64,000 nucleotides of DNA. It comes from Thozetella sp. PMI_491 (taxonomy: Eukaryota; Ascomycota; Sordariomycetes; Chaetosphaeriales; Chaetosphaeriaceae). Positions 35,203 to 44,838 of the stretch are shown here, in pieces; within the stretch, counting starts at the first letter, position 1, and every line of letters begins with the position of its first letter. The notes below the pieces were generated by a model. The model had not been told where the DNA came from, did no database searches, and worked only from the letters and a program-made list of their open reading frames with translations. The position numbers and the translations under genes were made by a program. Location of the stretch: the NCBI GenBank assembly GCA_021432635.1, contig MU270066.1, positions 124,001 through 188,000 on the forward strand. The letters run 5' to 3'.

Positions 35203-37991
35203 ATGGAGAGCCCAGCCGAGCAACTGTCTATCGGACACATGGAGGCCCATACCAGCAGCGCGGAGAACCCGGGGTGCCCGGGCCAGCAGCAGACTGCCGG
35301 GCCTGAGGTAGACCTATCTCAGCATCGGTCGCGGGAGACGGAAACGGGTTTCGCCTGCTCAGACGGGCCCATTCAGACTCCAGGCAAGGCCCTCAACCCT
35401 TCGTTCCCTGCCCTCGGCCATGGAGAAAAGGGCACGGAGGCTTCCCATCGCCATGATCACCCTTACCATGCGCAGTCCCAACCCCGCCATGACTCCATCG
35501 ATAGTATAGCTAGTAGCATGTTCAGTGCCAGGCGGACCAACACTGGCTTTTCATCCATTGCCACGTCGATCCTGGAGGGTGGCGAGCCAGAAAGCCCCAA
35601 GGAGGACCCGGACGACCTTCCCTTTGACGACCCAGCGACGCCTCCTAACGTGCCGTCGTCCCCCGCGCCCAAGAGCTTCCTGCCGCGCGCGCAAACCTTC
35701 CAGAGCCCCATACCGTCGCGGTCCGGGTCGCTCATCCAGGACTCAGACGGCAGTGCCCTACCCCATCATCCCGCTGTGAACCTCGTCTCCCTGGCCCGTA
35801 GCAGCTCCCCCACCCCTGATTCGCGGTCTTCCACCATGCCCAAGGAGAGGTCCATCCACAAGCACATCCGGTTCGAGCCCTCGCTGTCGCGCCGGAGCTC
35901 CTTGCCTATGCGGCCGCTGGCGGAGCATGCTGCTTCGTCCTCGGCTCTGCGCCGAAGCTCAGAGCGGCCTTCGACCTCGGCCGAGACCCCTCCGTTTCCT
36001 GCGCCGCCCGGGTTAGGACTGCGTCGAGCGGCTACTAGACCTTCCCGTCTGGTAACAGATTGGGACCGTAGCAGCTCGCCTGGTGACCCATTGACGCCTG
36101 TTCCCGAGAATCCGACGCCGGACAGCCAGACCGAGATGACAGAAGCCAGCTCCTCCGCTGAGGCGAGAGATACCGACACGGCCATGACGGAGCAGCCCGG
36201 TGATGGCTCGAGCGAAGCTGGTACCGAACCCGGGACGCCGCCATCTGCCGATGACATCACTCCCGGGGAGTCCCCCTACAGCGACTCGGGCTCCGTGCGG
36301 CACATGGACCTCGACGGGGGCCGCGCTGCCGAGGACATTTGCGACCTCATACTGGAGCGCACCCACGGCATGCAGCTCCGGGATCTGGTCGTGATGCAGG
36401 ACGAGGCCTGGGCCGCCGTCAACTATTGCGTCGATGCCCTCACTCACATCGTTGACGCCAACGCTGCCTTGCCCGGACAGAATTCCATCCCCATCCGCCA
36501 GAGAGCGCCGGGCGTCATTGGCGGCGACCATGCCGCCTGGGGAGCGGGCAATGGCGGAGGCAGCGGCGGCTTTAACGGCTTCAATGGGGGCTACGGCGAC
36601 GACTTTAACGGTAATCACGGCGGCCAGCCACCCGCGAGCTATCCCAACGGCAATAGCAACGGGTTCGGCGCCGGCGGGCAAGGGAACGGCGGCGGCCCGC
36701 CCATGACCCCAAAGCGGAAGAGCGAGGACGACACGTCGAAGCAGACGTACTGCTGTCCGTTCCGCAAGAGGAACCCGGTCAAGTTCAATGTGCGGAGCCA
36801 CCAGACATGCGCTACGCAATCGTTTCCCGATATATCACAGGTCAAGTGAGTGGCGGCGATCTGCGTGCCCTGCATCCTGCGAGCGTTAGCTAACTTTCGC
36901 GTCGAGACGCCACGTGAAGACATTCCACAAGCGAAACAGCGGCATGAAATTCCCATGCCCTAGGTGTAAGAGGAACTATGACTCGAACGATGGCTTGGCC
37001 GCCCATCTCTTGGCACCCTCGGAAGAGATGTGCCAGGTGAGGGACAAGGCGGACGAGGAATCGGACGGCGACCCAGAGGCCGGCATCTCGGACAGCACCG
37101 TAGAGATTCTCAACGAACGTAAGCAGAACACCAAGATTGACAGCTGGAATGCCTTGTGGAAGAAGCTCTTCCCCCTCGACGCGCACCCCAAGGATCACTG
37201 TAAGCTCCCCAATCTCTTTCATACCCGAGAAACGGTGCTAACAGCGAGCCATCCTAGACTTCGTCCCCCCCGTCGAGCTGGACGAGGTAAAGGAGGACTT
37301 TGACGGCTCCTGGGATAGGCTAAGGGCCGATCTCCAGGCCGAGCTGGGTGCTGCCTCGGCCCACATTCTGGACAGCGTCGCCGACAGGTGTCAGGAGCAC
37401 ATCCGGGGCGTGCTTGAGCAGTCCCAAGACCGGGTCGGCGAATGCCGCCAGACCCACAAGCGCCGCCGCCAAGAGTCGAAGGTGAGCATGCCAAGCCAGG
37501 GGGAGCCCGGCGCCGTGGACGCGCTGGGCCGCCATACCTATGCCCGGCTTCCTGGGGGCAGCAGCAACGCGAGCAATGTGAGCGCCAGCCCGGTTGACGA
37601 GCCTCCCGAGACAATCGATTCGGGCATGTGGAGCCAGTCGATGGGGCCAATGCCAACCCCGATGTCCACCCGGAACTACGGTTCGTTGGCGATACCGGCG
37701 CCGCAGCCGGCCGGCATCACGGTGCCTGGCCCGGTGGCGCCGTTTCACGGGACCTACAGCATCGGCATGCGGAACGAGAGCCCCAAGGGCCAGAGCCCAG
37801 ACCAGCTGGACTCGGCCAAGGTGCTGGACACGCCGGCGGTGAGCGCATCCATGGAACACTTCTTCGTGCCATCAGGCACGACGGAGTTCGACGCGTACAA
37901 CTTAGAGCTGGCCAACCAGTACAACGGCGCCAACGGATACGATGCGTATTCGCACTTCCCAGGCATGCCGTATGGGAACGGCTCAGGGTAG
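35203..37991 (+). CDS. Large disordered protein with atypical C2H2 finger pair
   Basis: Three exons: 35203-36845, 36907-37199, 37258-37991; 889 aa. Joins are QVK|RHVKTFHKR (GTGAGT donor) and PKDHY|FVPPVELDEV (GTAAGC donor, GCTAACAG branch). Residues 1-~450 are Ser/Pro-rich and predicted disordered, followed by a Gly/Asn-rich stretch (~445-495). The finger region follows: CCPFRKRNPVKFN...TCATQSFPDISQVKRHVKTFH is the fungal-type first finger, with two separated Cys and His at the end of a helix. FPCPRCKRNYDSNDGLAAHL is the second. This pairing, with CPxxKxNPxK in the first finger, is common in uncharacterised ascomycete proteins. A charged helical segment (DFDGSWDRLRADLQAEL and following) may be a coiled coil. 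It is probably a nuclear regulator, but no target or pathway is evident and orthology is not claimed. Confidence 0.85.
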
Positions 37992-40079
37992 AATGAGGGG
38001 GAAAACGCAGTGGGATGAACAAAGGAGAGATGGATATGGATCTGGATATGGATATACAGGAGTCACGGGGACAGGGTTTCTAGGGGCGCGGTGTGAATCT
38101 TGGCGGCGTCTGGCTCGAGCTCGAGCATGTTCGTATTCTTGGCGGCGTTTTTTCCTCGTATGTAATAGTGTCGCAGAAACAAGAGTTCCAAAAAAGAAAC
38201 GAGAAGTCTGTTCATGCCAGGCCACACAGCTCGTCGACTGGTATCTGGTTCGCTCGGCGTCCCACCAAAAGGCTTGGAAAGTTCCAACCGCCTTCCCCAT
38301 GCGGCTCCCACAAGCATCGACCCTCCTAGCTCCCGGTGGTGGATGCCGGATTGGATGGGCAGAATGGGGTAGCCTTGAGTAAACAGTGGGCTCCAGGTAA
38401 GAGAGTGCCGGCCGCACACGCACGCTTGCACTCGCGGGGCGTGTGATGCGCAGCTGGGGGGCGTCCTCGGTCGCGCGCCGAGCCCAGCGACCCAAGCCCG
38501 CCGAGCCTCTTGGCGAGGGGGCCTGTTTCGAGGCCTCCGTTTCGGCCGGGGGGAGCTGATTGGCGCCCGCGGGGCCTTGCCGTCTGAGCGGAGCCGACCG
38601 CGATGCGTCCCAGCCAGCCGGCGTGCGACGGGACGCTGCTTGGCGGGGTCGAAGCCAACAGCAGATTTCTGGGCAACCGCCTCCAGGCCAAGAGATTTCG
38701 AGATCGCCGCGTGTGTGGTCTGTTTTGGGCGCTGTTGCTCGTTCGCGGGGCCCGACAACAACGCGCGCCGCCGGCCGGTGCTTCGTCTGAAGTCCGGGCG
38801 GGGGCCCTGAGAGGAGGGGCGCCGGGGTCGGTGGGCATTACAACAACCTCAGCCTGTCGCATCGGCGAGAGAAACAAAAGAGTTCCCTTTCTTTGTCTGC
38901 CCGATCTTTTTTTTTCTTTCTCGCATTCTCCCCTCCCCTTCCACACCCCTGTGGTGCAACCTGACACCCTCGACACTTGATCGACAAGCAGCTTTCCCTG
39001 AATATTGGGTGCCATCTGGAGAGGGTCCAGGGCCTCACCGACCACACTGTATCACCACACAACCGGCTCCCTGGCAAACGGTACCGGCTCGGGAGAGTCG
39101 AGACGTGACACAAAGACGGGTAGCGACATTAAACACTGAGGAGAGGCGTCCAGGCTGTAACCTTACCTAGACAAGGAAGCTTTTCGGGAGTGTATCTTTA
39201 GGCGGCGTCGCATCCGCGGGTCTCGACACTACGGCCTAGGCAAACCGCCAGGCGGGAAGGAAGCTACTAGGGTAGTAGCTACCTTAACCATCTCGCCCGC
39301 TGCCTAAGGAATAGGCAATCTGATATAGGCCTTGGCTAGGAGCGGCCCACACAAGCACAAGAGCTCTCTCAACGACTGCGAGGCTGCACCCAGCTGCAAG
39401 CCACAAAGGAGAAAAAAAAAGGTTGGGCGGCAAAGAGTTTTTTTTTTGGGAACCGCAGGCAAACCACAAAGCATCCAGCCCAATACTTGCATGGGTTGGT
39501 CGTGACTGCGGGGTCGGGCGTCTGCATCTGTGTCAAACTGGTACCTGCCCCCACAGCGTTTGGGACAGCCCAAACGGGTATCCGCCTAACGACCACACGC
39601 ACATGGTACAGCTAGCAACCACACACACCACCACACACGGCAGCCTTCGGCTCTAGCCCTGGATCTGACTCTTTCGGAGCACCGCCGCCGCTGCTTGCTT
39701 GCTTCGGCCTCCCGGACAGGCTTCGACATCCTCCGCCGTCCCCCCTTGGGCCACTCGGCGGCTCTTATCGCTCGGTAGTCACACTCATCGCTTACGAGTC
39801 ACACCTGCCGCCAGCCGCTCCGTCCTTCCCCGGCGCATCTGGACCGAGGAGTAAGGTTAGCACGGGTTTGAGTGGGCAGTGAGTGGCTAGACCGGGCCCC
39901 GTCAGCTGAGGTACATTTCTTTTTGTTGCTGCCGAAAGCCAAGCTTCATGAGCCTCCACGAGATACGAGGTTCTGAGCAGCCGGTTGCGCAAAAGCCGTC
40001 CGATAAGCCGCTCGTCGGGCCGTTGCCCTCTTGACACGACAGGCGGGTTGCGCAAAAAACCAACCCGTGCCCCAAGGAT
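37992..40079. other. 2.1-kb intergenic region
   Basis: Both flanking genes are on the plus strand. The first bases after 37991 contain a short imperfect ggatat repeat (38033-38057). Pyrimidine-rich tracts around 38905-38945 and 39660-39760 look like promoter/leader of the F-box gene. Two overlapping 230-aa minus-strand frames (38063-38761, 38326-39045) are basic, low-complexity and without domains. Nothing else seen. Confidence 0.45.
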
Positions 40080-41530
40080 ATGGACGCGCCCTCCAGCGTC
40101 GTCGAACCACCTGCAGTCCCCGGCGATGCGGCCAGCGATGCCGCGTCGCAGCGGACCCCCACTAGCCCTGATGCGTCGGTCAGCATCTCCCTGCGACTTT
40201 CCCGCGGGCTGTCGGACTTCTCAGCCGGCATCAGGAGCTCCATTGCCTCCATAGCGACCAATGACGACCGCGACAGGTTGTCGATGGCGACGCTGTCTTT
40301 GCTAACCTCGCGCAAGTCCCGCGCGGACGACCCAGACCTGGAGAAGGGCGAGGGGTCTATTAAGAAAACCGACAGCAAGGCCGACGAGAAGGTCGAAGAC
40401 GAGAAGGCTGCCGCCAAGCTGAAGGGCGACCCCGAGGACGAGGACGAGGAGGACGAGGAGGAGCCCCGCCAGCCCCTTCACCTCCTCGCCTTACCCAACG
40501 AGCTAAAGCTGATGCTGCTGAACTATCTCGAATTCGCCGACATCGAGCGCCTACGCCGCACGTGCAAGGAGTTCCGCGAGCTGGCGAACCCGCGGTGGAT
40601 CCGGACTATGTACGGCGAGGAGAACCTCCGGCGCCTGCTCCTCGGCCACTGTAAAGTGTGCCTGCGACACGACCCGTTCCGCTCCACGCTGCTGCGGGCC
40701 GACCCCAGCGACCCGGCCTACCCGCTGGCGAGCTACTGCCTCGGTTGTGCGGTCAAGCAGGATGATCAGCGCATCCGCATCGGGAAGCGCGTGCAGCTCG
40801 CAAGCTTCGACAACGTCTGGGTGTGCCGCTGGTGCGGCTTGCCCATCACCGAGGGCGCCGCCTACGGCCACGAGCAGTTCCACCGTAGCTGCTACAAGCG
40901 CTACAATGACGTGCTTTTTTATTTTTTCATCCTCGGCTGGGTCCAGCTGGGACTTGGGACGGCCGGCACGGCCATGTCGATACGATTTTACAGGAACGAG
41001 CTTTTGATTTTTGCACCAGCGCTCGTAAGCGTTTCCTCTGGCGGCATCCCTCCCCCCATTGGGTGCTATGGCTAATGTGGCGAATAGACATCTTTTCTCC
41101 TTCTATGGATATGCTTGACGATTCTTCTGTTCCGGGGGAACCGCTTCCGGACTTACATCTTTACCTTATTTATCGAACTAGCCGTTCTAGGGCTCTGGAT
41201 TCCGCCTTTGTACAGGCTAGCTAAGGACATCGCCGTGGCCAAGGAGCCCTCCAAGATTGACGTCGGGACGCTGTCCGTATACGCCTTCAACATGTGAGTA
41301 ATTCTAGAACTGCCATGCTTTCTTCTGTATCGGCGCTCACCTGCCTCAGGCTCTTCCGAATGGTCAACGTTCTGGGGAACATCGTCCTGGCGACCGAGTA
41401 CGATATAACGCTGCACGACCGACCGCACATGGCGCCTTGGAGGCGCTTCGTAAACCCCCTCATCTCCGGGTTGATATTCTGGACGTACCCACAGTCGTTG
41501 GAACAAAAGTATCCACCTGACTACTACTAG
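40080..41530 (+). CDS. F-box protein with Zn-binding cysteines and membrane helices
   Basis: Three exons: 40080-41024, 41088-41293, 41350-41530; 443 aa. Joins are APAL|TSFLLLWICLTIL and FNM|LFRMVNV. Residues 1-130 are low-complexity with an acidic run (DEDEEDEEE). An F-box lies at about 133-175 (LHLLALPNELKLMLLNYLEF...RRTCKEFRELA). It is followed by paired cysteines C191-C194, C220-C223, C249-C252 and C271, spaced like a small zinc-binding module. Three hydrophobic segments at about 278-298, 307-329 and 336-356 look like transmembrane helices. F-box proteins link substrates to SCF ubiquitin ligases through Skp1; membrane anchoring would place this one at an organelle or the plasma membrane. 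I see this architecture as a recurring but uncharacterised fungal type. Substrate unknown. Confidence 0.85.
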
Positions 41531-42035
41531 CTGGAGTATAGGAGTAAAGGATTCGAAAGCCAAGGTCGGGAAGACACTCTGACTCGATACAATCAGTAGT
41601 GTCTATTTCTCACTTCGTGGAACTACAAACGTCGGCCAATACAAATGGTCGTCATGAAGAAGATACTGAGCCGGACCATAGACTACGGCCGCGACGTAGC
41701 CCTAAGCCCTGATACTCAAAGAGGACTGGGCAAGGGAAGTCGCACGGTGCGTGCATGAGGCGGTGGAAGAAGCAGCGACGAGATCAGATCAGTATTCATC
41801 AGACGATCAGGGAGTCGAAGAATAGCTGTAATGCTCCAGCCCGAGGCCCTCCCCGAAGTCTCGAAAGACCATTAGCGGACTCAATCCTAAAGCCGCAATG
41901 GCTAGTTAGACTAGCACTAGAAGAAATACTTCTCTCAGCGATATTATAAAAACGGTAGAAAAAGCTACTGTATATATCTCATGGTGTCAGTCAGTATTTA
42001 AACTGTGACTCCGTTCATCTTAGGAAATGGCGATG
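41531..42035. other. Convergent intergenic region
   Basis: About 500 bases between the 3' ends of the F-box gene (plus) and the DUF3632-like gene (minus). It presumably holds both 3' UTRs. AT-rich near 41935-41990. No gene or repeat recognised. Confidence 0.5.
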
Positions 42036-43103
42036 CTAGGATTGAGTTACAGGCAGCTCCGTCGCTCCGTTCAGGTCAATAACTTGAGTTCGATACGATA
42101 CGACACCGCCATCATCGTCTATAGCTGCCTGAAGTACAGGGCTAAACTCTTCCGCGGAACTGAGCATGTTATCCATCAGTCCGTTGGCCAGCCTTGATAA
42201 TCGATTCTCACTGGAGCCCACAGCCCGTTCTGCCTCGATAGAAATCTTCTCTAGCCTTCGAAGCCAAAACATCCATCTCTTGACGCTAAAGCCAGCCGTA
42301 ATTTCTTCACTGGAGACCTCCTCGTGTAGTAGGGCACCAACAGCCCCAATCTCGGCAGGAAACTCGCTCAAATGGGATTCGCTGTAGTGGACAAGTTGGG
42401 CTCGCGTCCAAGAAAGCCAAAATCTTGCAGCAGGCAAAAGCGAAGCAATCGACAAGTCTTCCATCTGGCGCTCATGGTCCGAGCCCGAGTCGTTGTCTTC
42501 AACCGTTCCTAGCGGTCGTCGTGTCTCGAAGGTATCCCGCAGTGTCTGGAGTCCAATCGCGACCAGCCTTTTGTCGTCCACACCGACAGACACAGCTTTT
42601 GCGATGAATGAGGCAAAGCTTGATCTCTGGGTTAAGCTCATCTTGGCGCATTTCGCCGTCCATAAATCCAACATGTCATCCGCGAAAAATGGTAGGTCGC
42701 TCCAGATCCTCCCCCCTGCGGTAACGGCTTCTGTGGCGAGGGCCCCATCTCTTCGCATCAACACACCGACTTGTTCATACTGTAGAAGATGGACCACTAA
42801 TCGATCCATATCGACGCTCGTATCTGCCGTATTGATGGCGCTGCGGTAGTATGTGTACCAGAGATCATGTATGTCTTTCTCAAATGACCCTGGGAAATCC
42901 AGCGTGCCTGCTGCGTAGAATCGCATATTGATAGACATGAACATACTATCAGCGGACATCAAAATATTTTGGGCCTGTCCTTCATCCCTGGAGGATTCAT
43001 CTATTTCCTGGCGGTAGAGGACAGATAGACCGGCTCGAGAATTTATAGGAGCCTCCTCAGGGGTCGTCGGGGGTGCTTCTGTAGACTCCTGCATGGTGTT
43101 CAA
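42036..43103 (-). CDS. DUF3632-like fungal protein
   Basis: Single exon on the minus strand, 355 aa. It is helical and acidic, without signal peptide or membrane segment. The central part has the pattern I associate with fungal DUF3632 proteins: a DLWYTYYRSA...VVHLLQYEQ helix, a WSDLPFFADDMLDLW helix, then ARFWLSWTRAQLVHYS. Family function is unknown; members are often found in variable, lineage-specific parts of ascomycete genomes. The start is the first Met in the frame, with a second Met three codons later. The family call rests on memory of the motif pattern and is moderate; that this is a real coding gene is much more certain. Confidence 0.7.
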   Translation of the reverse strand: MNTMQESTEAPPTTPEEAPINSRAGLSVLYRQEIDESSRDEGQAQNILMSADSMFMSINMRFYAAGTLDFPGSFEKDIHDLWYTYYRSAINTADTSVDMDRLVVHLLQYEQVGVLMRRDGALATEAVTAGGRIWSDLPFFADDMLDLWTAKCAKMSLTQRSSFASFIAKAVSVGVDDKRLVAIGLQTLRDTFETRRPLGTVEDNDSGSDHERQMEDLSIASLLPAARFWLSWTRAQLVHYSESHLSEFPAEIGAVGALLHEEVSSEEITAGFSVKRWMFWLRRLEKISIEAERAVGSSENRLSRLANGLMDNMLSSAEEFSPVLQAAIDDDGGVVSYRTQVIDLNGATELPVTQS

Positions 43104-44295
43104 TTAGTCCAACTCAAAATCTAACTTGTTCACGAGAAAAAACAAGAAATCAAGGGAAAGGAAGCGGGGAGGCTAAAAAGCTAGTATGGGAGGCTCGTTC
43201 TCGCCCTTATCTAGTCGGAGTTCGTGTTGGTAGCCGGACAGCATGATGGGACGAACTATGAGCCAATAGCCTCCGCAAGAGCAACCAAAAGAACCTGAGG
43301 AAGAAAGGTGGCGTGATAAGGGGGACTCAGGAAATTTAGTATTTCCAACTTAATAACCCTGATTGGCCCGAGCTGGAGGGGGTCAGCTAGTTGGTCGGGA
43401 CAAACACCTTAGCACACCATTAGGCCTGGTAAAAGCCTCCACTTGCATACCTTTCATCCCACTATCTCGAAGAGATTCCTTAATCAGATTGGTGATATGA
43501 GCCAACTCTTATTCCTACGGGACTTTGGTGTGCTGTTGGCGATTTTCTAAGTGATCAGGATACCATAATCTGAACAAAACAAAGCAAATGATGCGCCTGC
43601 GTTGGCTAGAGACGGGTTGTGGTGGGCAAACATTCCATAAAAATGCTTCCTGCAGGAAGCGTAGACGCGATAGCTCTTTTCTATCGGAGTTTTGGTGTCC
43701 TTTTGGTGATTACGGGTGGTCAGAATGCGGTCATCTAGACATAGAACCGAGCAAATGAGGTGGTTGTGTTGGCTAGGGACAGTGTGTGGTAGGCAACCAT
43801 TCCATACAAATCCTTCCTTAGGGAGCTTCGATGTGTGGAGATAGCCCCCCCCCCCGCCCCCCAAAAAAGGATAGTTACCTAGATTCTTTACGGCACACCG
43901 ATTTTATACTTACCTCATTATCAACTAGTAACAGAATGGTGTATTTTTGACAGGAATACCTAATACTAGTTACCTAGCTCAGCATATGTATCTATGTAAT
44001 TAATCCCGGGTCCTAAAATCCGAGTTTCTTCTATTTTAAACCCAGCTTCATAGCCTCAAGGCCTGTTGCACCAACATGCACACCAACAGGGACGTCAGCA
44101 AAGTCTAAAACTGTGCAAACCTTTCTCATGATTCGCGTCACCACCTCACCAAGCTCCTTAAGAGTACCAGGATAACTTAATATAAAGGGCCCTTGCCTTC
44201 TGGTCTGACAGCCAAGAGCTTCTTCCTTGTGATGTATTACTATATACGCACATATTGATATCCTTAGCTATTCTACATCCTCTAACTACATCGCT
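43104..44295. other. Intergenic region with diverged tandem repeat
   Basis: Upstream of both the DUF3632-like gene (minus) and the small secreted protein gene (plus). It contains the 167-bp diverged duplication listed separately, a C-rich tract at 43846-43862 and TACCTA motifs near 43876 and 43957-43975. TATA-like stretches at 44178 and 44241 lie 118 and 55 nt before the secreted-protein ATG. Confidence 0.5.
43521..43835. repeat. Diverged tandem duplication, ~167-bp period
   Basis: Two head-to-tail copies start at the tttggtgt motifs at 43524 and 43691. Both carry in the same order a ggtgatt/ggcgatt block, a gcaaatga block, gttggctag, a gggcaaacattccat/ggcaaccattccat block and a ccttcc/cttcct end. 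Identity is roughly 65-70 percent by eye, so this is an old duplication or part of a larger dispersed element. Confidence 0.7.
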
Positions 44296-44838
44296 ATGCA
44301 GTATCTTGGTTTATTCGCCCTCACCTTCCCTGCCCTTGCAGCAGCCCATGCTATTCCTATGCAGCCCGGGTCATCCGTTATCAAACGAGGTATATCAGGC
44401 CAGACATGTTCCTCTGCTTATGGAGGAGGTTACGGCCGGGGAGGGGGCAATCACGTCAATGCTGTTGTCTATCCCGATGACAATACCGGCGTCGATGGCG
44501 AGAATCATGTCAATGCCACTGCTCACCTAACCAAACGGACACCTCTGAATGGAGTACACTGCCTGATTGAACTGTGAAATGTAGATGAAATACTAATTTT
44601 ATCCAGTACTGCTCTGATTCTACACAGATCTGCCAGTTAAGATGGGTAGAAGATAATGGCTTCATTTGCCGAGGCTGGTGTGCTTGCAACCAGTACTCAC
44701 AAGTAAGTAAACGAAACATCTCATTTGTGAAAGGCCTGTTACTGATAGCTGCGAAATTAGTGCCCGGGCTCATCTAACTACTGTTACCTAAGTAGTGTTG
44801 GCTGTCTTTGTAATGGGCCTCCGGTCTCACCGGCTTAG
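44296..44838 (+). CDS. Small secreted cysteine-rich protein
   Basis: Proposed three exons: 44296-44553, 44607-44702, 44761-44838; 143 aa. Both introns are short (53 and 58 nt); the first has a TACTAAT branch, the second a perfect GTAAGT donor. Residues 1-~18 are a clear signal peptide (MQYLGLFALTFPALAAAHA). Two dibasic KR sites (residues 30-31 and 80-81) look like Kex2 sites. Between them lies a Gly-rich stretch and a short repeat (NHVNA...NHVNA). After the second KR the peptide carries nine cysteines: Y-C, I-C, I-C, W-C-A-C in exon 2, then C-P-G, Y-C, G-C-L-C in exon 3; a tenth is at residue 38. This is the profile of a secreted effector-like or antimicrobial-type peptide. Without splicing the frame would stop after 93 aa and lose the Cys-rich part. 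No homologue is recognised; exon 3 is the least certain part. Confidence 0.68.
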
